From: Heterodera schachtii
Lineage: Eukaryota > Nematoda > Chromadorea > Rhabditida > Heteroderidae
Assembly: GCA_023374025.1 (NCBI GenBank)
Contig: SIJG01000018.1
Location: forward strand, 1,598,175-1,662,174
Length of the DNA stretch: 64,000 nucleotides
Direction: 5' to 3'
How positions within the stretch are numbered: the first letter of the stretch is position 1; each line of letters starts with the position of its first letter. Made by a program: the position numbers and the translations under genes. The notes beneath the pieces are model-generated. The model was not told where the DNA came from and made no database searches. It was given only the letters and a program-made list of their open reading frames with translations. This document shows positions 63,461 through 64,000 of this stretch, piece after piece.

Positions 63461-64000
63461 ATCTGATTAATAAAAAAAAATCAAAAAGAATTAAATATAT
63501 CATTAACAAGAATTAGCTAATAGCTCATTGCACGAAGAAGTACACAACCAATTCATTTAAATCGAGAATAAACATAAAAAATAACAAAAAAATTAATAAA
63601 GAAGTGTGCAAATTAAAAAAATACACTCAAATAAATTTAGTTTTTTAAAAAATAAGAAAAATATTAAAAATTTTTTATGAGAATGGGATCTGAATAATGT
63701 TGTAAATATTTCCAAGAATTTCTATTAGACAATGAGTTTTTAATTATGAAATACCAAGTCTTAAATAACTATGAAAAAAAATACAGAACCGATTTAGATG
63801 CTTTTTAAGGGATATAATAATAAAATTAAAAATTTAAATGTTTGAGAAACTTTCCTAAATAAACTCAATAAAGTCATTGAAAACAAATTAAAAAAGTGAA
63901 AAATTTTAATAATTATTATTTTATTTTATGTAATTATGAATTGCAAGAGACACAAAGAAATTTATAAATCCAAAAGGAAAATAAACTATAAATACAATTG
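62409..64000 (+). repeat. Tandem duplication, period about 1.07 kb, running off the window
   Basis: 62409-62940 and 63478-64000 are nearly identical (starting at AATCAAAAAGAATTAAATAT, differing by a few bases). The spacing is about 1069 bp; more copies may follow. Confidence 0.85.

Overview
The window reads as nuclear DNA of a small-genome invertebrate, most likely a nematode. It is very AT-rich, has spliceosomal introns that are mostly about 50-80 nt with GT..AG ends, and carries a tightly spaced same-strand gene pair that looks like an operon. The genes would fit an AT-rich tylenchid such as a root-knot nematode, but that is an inference; no ribosomal or mitochondrial marker is present. All real genes found are on the minus strand and had to be assembled exon by exon, using splice-site and phase agreement.

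Layout. 1-26.7 kb and 30.3-38 kb are gene deserts made of AT-rich, old, diverged repeats. They contain a 1.15-kb palindromic Tc1/mariner-type MITE (6115-7262), a tandem word repeat (2340-2600) and short non-autonomous elements. 27-30.2 kb holds a gutted Gypsy-like retrotransposon: a leader with eight serial hairpins, a gag start, protease scraps and a reverse transcriptase scrap, lying between two direct repeats. 38.1-42.4 kb is a pile of repeats: one arm of a large inverted duplication, a G-rich hAT-like element, and two long-TIR MITEs standing almost back to back.

42.5-57.6 kb is the gene block. (1) 49,598-57,551: a 22-exon gene for a predicted 975-residue secreted protein built of about five galectin-like beta-sandwich modules, four encoded by a repeating exon cassette; its introns hold four different repeat insertions. 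(2) 45,883-46,873: a 5-exon gene for a 168-residue protein of unknown function. (3) 42,511-45,586: a gene of about 7 exons for a protein of about 578 residues with a FLYWCH-like Cys/His cluster and an acidic repeat. Genes 2 and 3 are 296 nt apart, and 184 nt of that gap is a hAT-like insertion, so the ancestral gap was about 110 nt, typical of nematode operons.

57.8-64 kb is again repeats: two hAT-like elements inserted in tandem at one 8-bp target, a possible eroding gene at 59.7-60.9 kb, the second arm of the inverted duplication, and a 1.07-kb tandem duplication running off the end.

The strongest novel signals are: (a) a family-of-families of elements with 8-bp target duplications and TAGGG/TAGAG termini, each filled with its own amplified short word (GGGGTCG, GCGGGGG, CCAGGT, TCCATATT, AATAGGC and others); (b) a recurrent GC-rich hairpin with an 11-bp stem and a GATA or GAAA loop scattered through AT-rich DNA; (c) the covarying hairpin array in the retroelement leader; and (d) the secreted multi-galectin gene.
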